NCBI RefSeq assembly: GCF_902635505.1
Contig: NC_045427.1
Coordinates: forward strand, 213,914,422 to 213,978,421
DNA: 64,000 bases
From: Sarcophilus harrisii
Taxonomy: Eukaryota > Chordata > Mammalia > Dasyuromorphia > Dasyuridae
Direction: 5' to 3'
Part shown: positions 60,895 through 64,000 of the stretch, one piece after another
How positions within the stretch are numbered: position 1 is the first letter of the stretch
How the letters are laid out: every line of letters begins with the position of its first letter
Translations under genes and position numbers: made by a program
Notes under the pieces: model-generated
Databases searched by the model: none
Seen by the model: the letters and a program-made list of their open reading frames with translations, nothing else
Told to the model about the DNA's origin: nothing

Positions 60895-61440
60895 CTCTAA
60901 AAATGTACAAAGATATTTATAGTAGTTCTTTTTGCAGTGTCAAAAAATTGGAAACTAAATTGTACTCATCAAATCATTAATGGCAGAATAAATTATGGTA
61001 TACAGATATGATGGAATACTATTATGCTGTAAATGATGGGCAGAGAGGAAGAAATGATGAAGATGGTTTCAGACAGACCTGGAAAGATATAAAATGAAAC
61101 AAAGTGAAATGAGCAGAATCAGGAGAATAAACTATACAATGACAGCAATATTGTAAAGCCAGAACACCTTGAAATACTTGGAAATTCTGATAAGAGTAAT
61201 GACCAATCACAATTCCAGAGAACCTAAGTCATAAAATGACCCATCTCCTGATAAAGTGGTGAAGGACTCAAAATATAGAATAAGGCATTATTTTTTTTTA
61301 CATAGTCAATATGGCAATTTGTTTTTCCTTGACAAGATATGTTTGCAATGCAATTCTCCCCCACCTCCTTTATTTTTCAGTTAAGGAGAGGGTGGGAAGG
61401 AGGCAAGACAATTTTTTATTGAAAAAAATTATTCTAAAAA
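60895..61440 (+). mobile_element. Older L1 3' part, plus strand
   Basis: TTTATAGTAGTTCTTTTTGC, ATGGTATACAGATATGATGG and GAAACAAAGTGAAATGAGCA follow the ORF2 end order; the 3' UTR runs to an A-rich end near 61440. Confidence 0.65.
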
Positions 61441-62505
61441 AATCCCTCGAATCCATACTATGTAGAATCAGTTGAAGGAAATGGGGAAGATAAGGCTTAA
61501 AGAAGACAGTCTAATTGTCTTAAAGAAAAAAAAAAAACCCAAAACCAAAACCCTGAAAGATTGTCACATCCAAGAAGCATATAAACTTATTCTGTTTGGT
61601 CCCAGAGGGAACAGTGGGAGGAAGTTAGAAAAAAAGACAAATTTAGCCTTGGTATAATTTAAAACTTTCTAAAAATTAGAGCTTTCCAAAGTAGATTGGG
61701 TTGAGTTGGGGGTGGAGGGAAGGGCAAGGAGGGGGAGGTAATGGGCTTATTTACCAAGGAAGATCTTCAAAGTCTAAATGATCACATGTCAAATATGTTG
61801 CATTTGGAATTCTTTCTCAAGTTTATGTTGGAGATCTAACATATCTCTATATTTAATCTAGATTAATGATTATTAATCTAATGATTAGATTTTTAGGCCT
61901 CACATTAGGGAGTTTGTGGAAAGATAGGCAAACTACCATATTATTGGTAGAGTTGTAAATTAGAACCACCATTCTGGAGAGCAATTTGGTTTTATGCAAA
62001 TTTGGTATATGGAAATAAAATTACTAAAATGTTGATATCTTTGACCCACAGACTCCACTATATAACTTCAAGGATGTCATTGATAGAAAGGCCTTATAAA
62101 TAAAAAAATATTTATAGAAGCACTTTTTATGGTGACAAAAAACTGGAAACAAAAAAGATGCCTATTGACTGAAGAATAACCAAATTATAGCACATGAATA
62201 TAATGGAATGTTATGCTCTAAAAAATGACAAATATGATGACTACAGAGAAGAATGGAAATACTTATATGAACTGGTACAGAGTGAAGAGCACAGAGCCAA
62301 GAAAACAATATCTACAATGATTTTATATATTGATGAACTAATGCAAAGTTAGTAAGCAGAATCAAGAAAACAATATACAAAATGACTATAACAATGTAAA
62401 CGATAAGAAAAACAACTACAAAATAATCAAAGGCATATGCTATAAAACCACAAAGAATAAGAAGAGAGATGAAAAAATACACCAAAACCAACATCATCCA
62501 CTTTT

Positions 62506-62670
62506 TTTTTTTTTCATTTTACCTTTTTATTTACAAGATATATATGCATGGGTAATTTTTCAGCATTGACAGTTGCAAAACCTTTTGTTCCAATTTTTCC
62601 CCTCCTTCCCCCCACTCCTCCCCCAGATGGCAGGTAGACCAATACATGTTAAATATGTTAAAATATACGT
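62506..62670 (-). mobile_element. Short L1 3' end inserted in older L1
   Basis: Only 165 bp of L1 3' UTR. Flanked by CATCCACTTTT (62495-62505) and CATTCACTTTT (62671-62681). Confidence 0.82.
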
Positions 62671-62797
62671 CATTCACTTTTACAGAGTTCTTTGGTGTGG
62701 AATATTGCAAACATTTTCAAATTTTGCCAATATTTTGATAGATTTTGCTGATTTTTTTCTCTCATTCTATTTCTTTTTTAAAAAATATGCTTTGTTG

Positions 62798-63339
62798 GGA
62801 TGATTTCAGAAAGGCTTGGAGATATTTATATGAACTGATACTGAGTGAAAAGAGCAGGACCAGGAGATCATTATATACTTCAACACCAATACCATATGAT
62901 GATCAATTCTGATGGACGTGGCCCTCTTCAACAATGAGATGAACCAAATCAGTTCCTTTTGTTCAATAATGAAGAGAACCAGCTACACCCAGTGAAAGAA
63001 CTCTGGGAAATGAGTGTGAACTACTACATAGAATTACCAATCCCTCTATTTTTGTCCCCCTGCATTTTTTATTTCCTTCACAGGTTAATTGTACATTATT
63101 TCAAAGTCTGATTCTTCTTGTGCAACAAAATAACTATGAATATATATACATATATTGTATTTAACATATACTTCAACATATTTAACATGTATTGGTCTAT
63201 CTGCCATCTGGGGGAGGGGGTGGGGGAAGGAGGGGAAAAATTGGAACAAAAGGTTTTGCAATTGTCAGTGCTGAAAAATTATCCATGAATATATCTTGTA
63301 AATAAAAATCTATTAAAAAATCCAAAATAAAATAAAATA
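62798..63339 (+). mobile_element. L1 3' end inserted in older L1
   Basis: L1 ORF2 end plus 3' UTR and an AAAATAAAAT tail. A perfect 15-bp duplication AAATATGCTTTGTTG flanks it at 62783-62797 and 63340-63354. Confidence 0.92.
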
Positions 63340-63489
63340 AAATATGCTTTGTTGTATGGGAGGACTCTCGGGAGGGGGACAGGGTTGGGAAAAGATATTA
63401 TGAGAAATTTAGTTGATACAAAAACAAAAAATTCTATTAAAATTAGTTTTAAATAGGAAGTACGTGTTGCAAAATTACAAAGAACAAGC

Positions 63490-63954
63490 ATGATCCCCCC
63501 AAAAAGAGATATGAGAAGACATCTCCCTATACTCACTTGAGGCAGGAGGTAGGGTTCATGTATGTAAAATATTGTCTATCATTGCCAGAATATTTTCTGG
63601 CTTGTATTGATGGGTTGTGATTTTTTTTCCTTCTCTTCCCTCCCCCCTTTTTAAAGAAATTTTTTGTTATATAGGATGGTAGTCTGAGTGAGAGGGGGAA
63701 AGATACTAGGGAAAACTTAGATGATGTTAAAACCAAAAGAAAAGAGTAACATAAAAAAAAGCACCAGTATTTTATTTCCCCCCAATTACATGTAAAAACA
63801 ATTTTTAATGTTCATCTCTTAAAATTTTGAGTTCTAAATTCTCTCCCATCTTTCTCCCCTTCTCCCTCTTTGAGATGGTAAGCATTCTGATAGAGCTTAT
63901 ACATGTGCAAGCATATAAAACATATTCTACATTATTCATTTATGAAAGAAAACT
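63490..63954. repeat. Old L1 3' UTR debris
   Basis: Two pieces: a plus-strand pyrimidine/purine-rich L1-like 3' UTR to about 63750, then a minus-strand piece (CCCAATTACATGTAAAAACA, GAGATGGTAAGCATTCTGAT) typical of old L1 tails. Confidence 0.5.
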
Positions 63955-64000
63955 CTAAAAAAAGAAAGAAAAAGAAAGAAAGAAAAAGAGAGAGAGGAAG
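63955..64000. repeat. GAAA-rich simple repeat at window end
   Basis: Imperfect AAAG/GAAA units running off the right edge. Confidence 0.8.

Larger units (their letters stand above)
61895..63480 (+). mobile_element. Older L1 hosting two younger L1 insertions
   Basis: Sense L1 fragments at 61895-62505 (ORF2 end: CCATTCTGGAGAGCAATTTG, then ACTGGAAACAAAAAAGATGC), 62682-62782 and 63355-63480 (old 3' UTR, GGGAGGACTCTCGGGAGGGG). The gaps are filled by the L1s at 62506-62670 and 62798-63339. Confidence 0.65.
46761..64000 (-). other. TRIM54: TRIM54 intron 1 (incomplete), no exon found
   Basis: Everything to the right of TRIM54 exon 2. It is AT-rich and dominated by the repeats listed separately. I looked for the missing RING exon (expected CPICLEMF and CQHNLCRKC) on the minus strand and did not find it, so it should lie beyond 64000. 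Confidence 0.65.

Noticed and set aside
1-64000. CRISPR arrays, operons, riboswitches or bacterial genes
   Set aside because: Introns, CpG islands and mammalian retroelements show a vertebrate nuclear genome; the spaced repeats are microsatellites or interspersed elements.

Overview
The window looks like nuclear DNA of a marsupial. It holds multi-exon vertebrate genes with GT-AG introns and CpG-rich promoters. The repeats are marsupial-type L1 tails, tRNA-derived SINEs of the WSINE1/MAR1 kind, MIR/THER CORE-SINEs, L2 and CR1/L3 remnants, plus a class I endogenous retrovirus. The repeat mix feels more Australian (dasyurid or diprotodont) than American, but I cannot prove that from sequence alone.

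Four genes match the block found at human 2p23: GTF3C2 (+), MPV17 (+), UCN (+) and TRIM54 (-), seen here in the inverse orientation to the human reference. Their exons could be assembled by reading splice sites and keeping phase. GTF3C2 has a noncoding exon near 150-238 and 18 coding exons at 3410-11878, giving 929 aa. MPV17 has seven coding exons at 19608-37216, giving 176 aa. UCN has one coding exon at 39067-39456, giving 129 aa, behind a TATA/CRE promoter. TRIM54 exons 2-8 lie at 46760-40653 on the minus strand and encode 305 aa; its first coding exon is beyond the right edge.

Layout: 1-12.4 kb GTF3C2; 12.4-18.3 kb intergenic, with two L1 fragments; 18.3-37.4 kb MPV17, whose 15-kb intron 2 contains an antisense, broken ERV (19726-27329) that itself hosts later insertions; 37.4-38.5 kb short intergenic; 38.5-39.6 kb UCN; 40.1-46.8 kb TRIM54 body, convergent with UCN; 46.8-64 kb TRIM54 intron 1, which is mostly layered L1, SINE, L2 and CR1/L3 debris.

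The genes do unrelated jobs (RNA polymerase III transcription, mitochondrial DNA maintenance, a CRF-family neuropeptide, a striated-muscle RING protein); they form a conserved neighbourhood, not an operon. I found no convincing new biological system. The most interesting material is the ERV with its nested insertions, the microexons in GTF3C2 and TRIM54, and several nests of retroelements with readable target-site duplications. Repeat family names are from memory and were not searched against a library.
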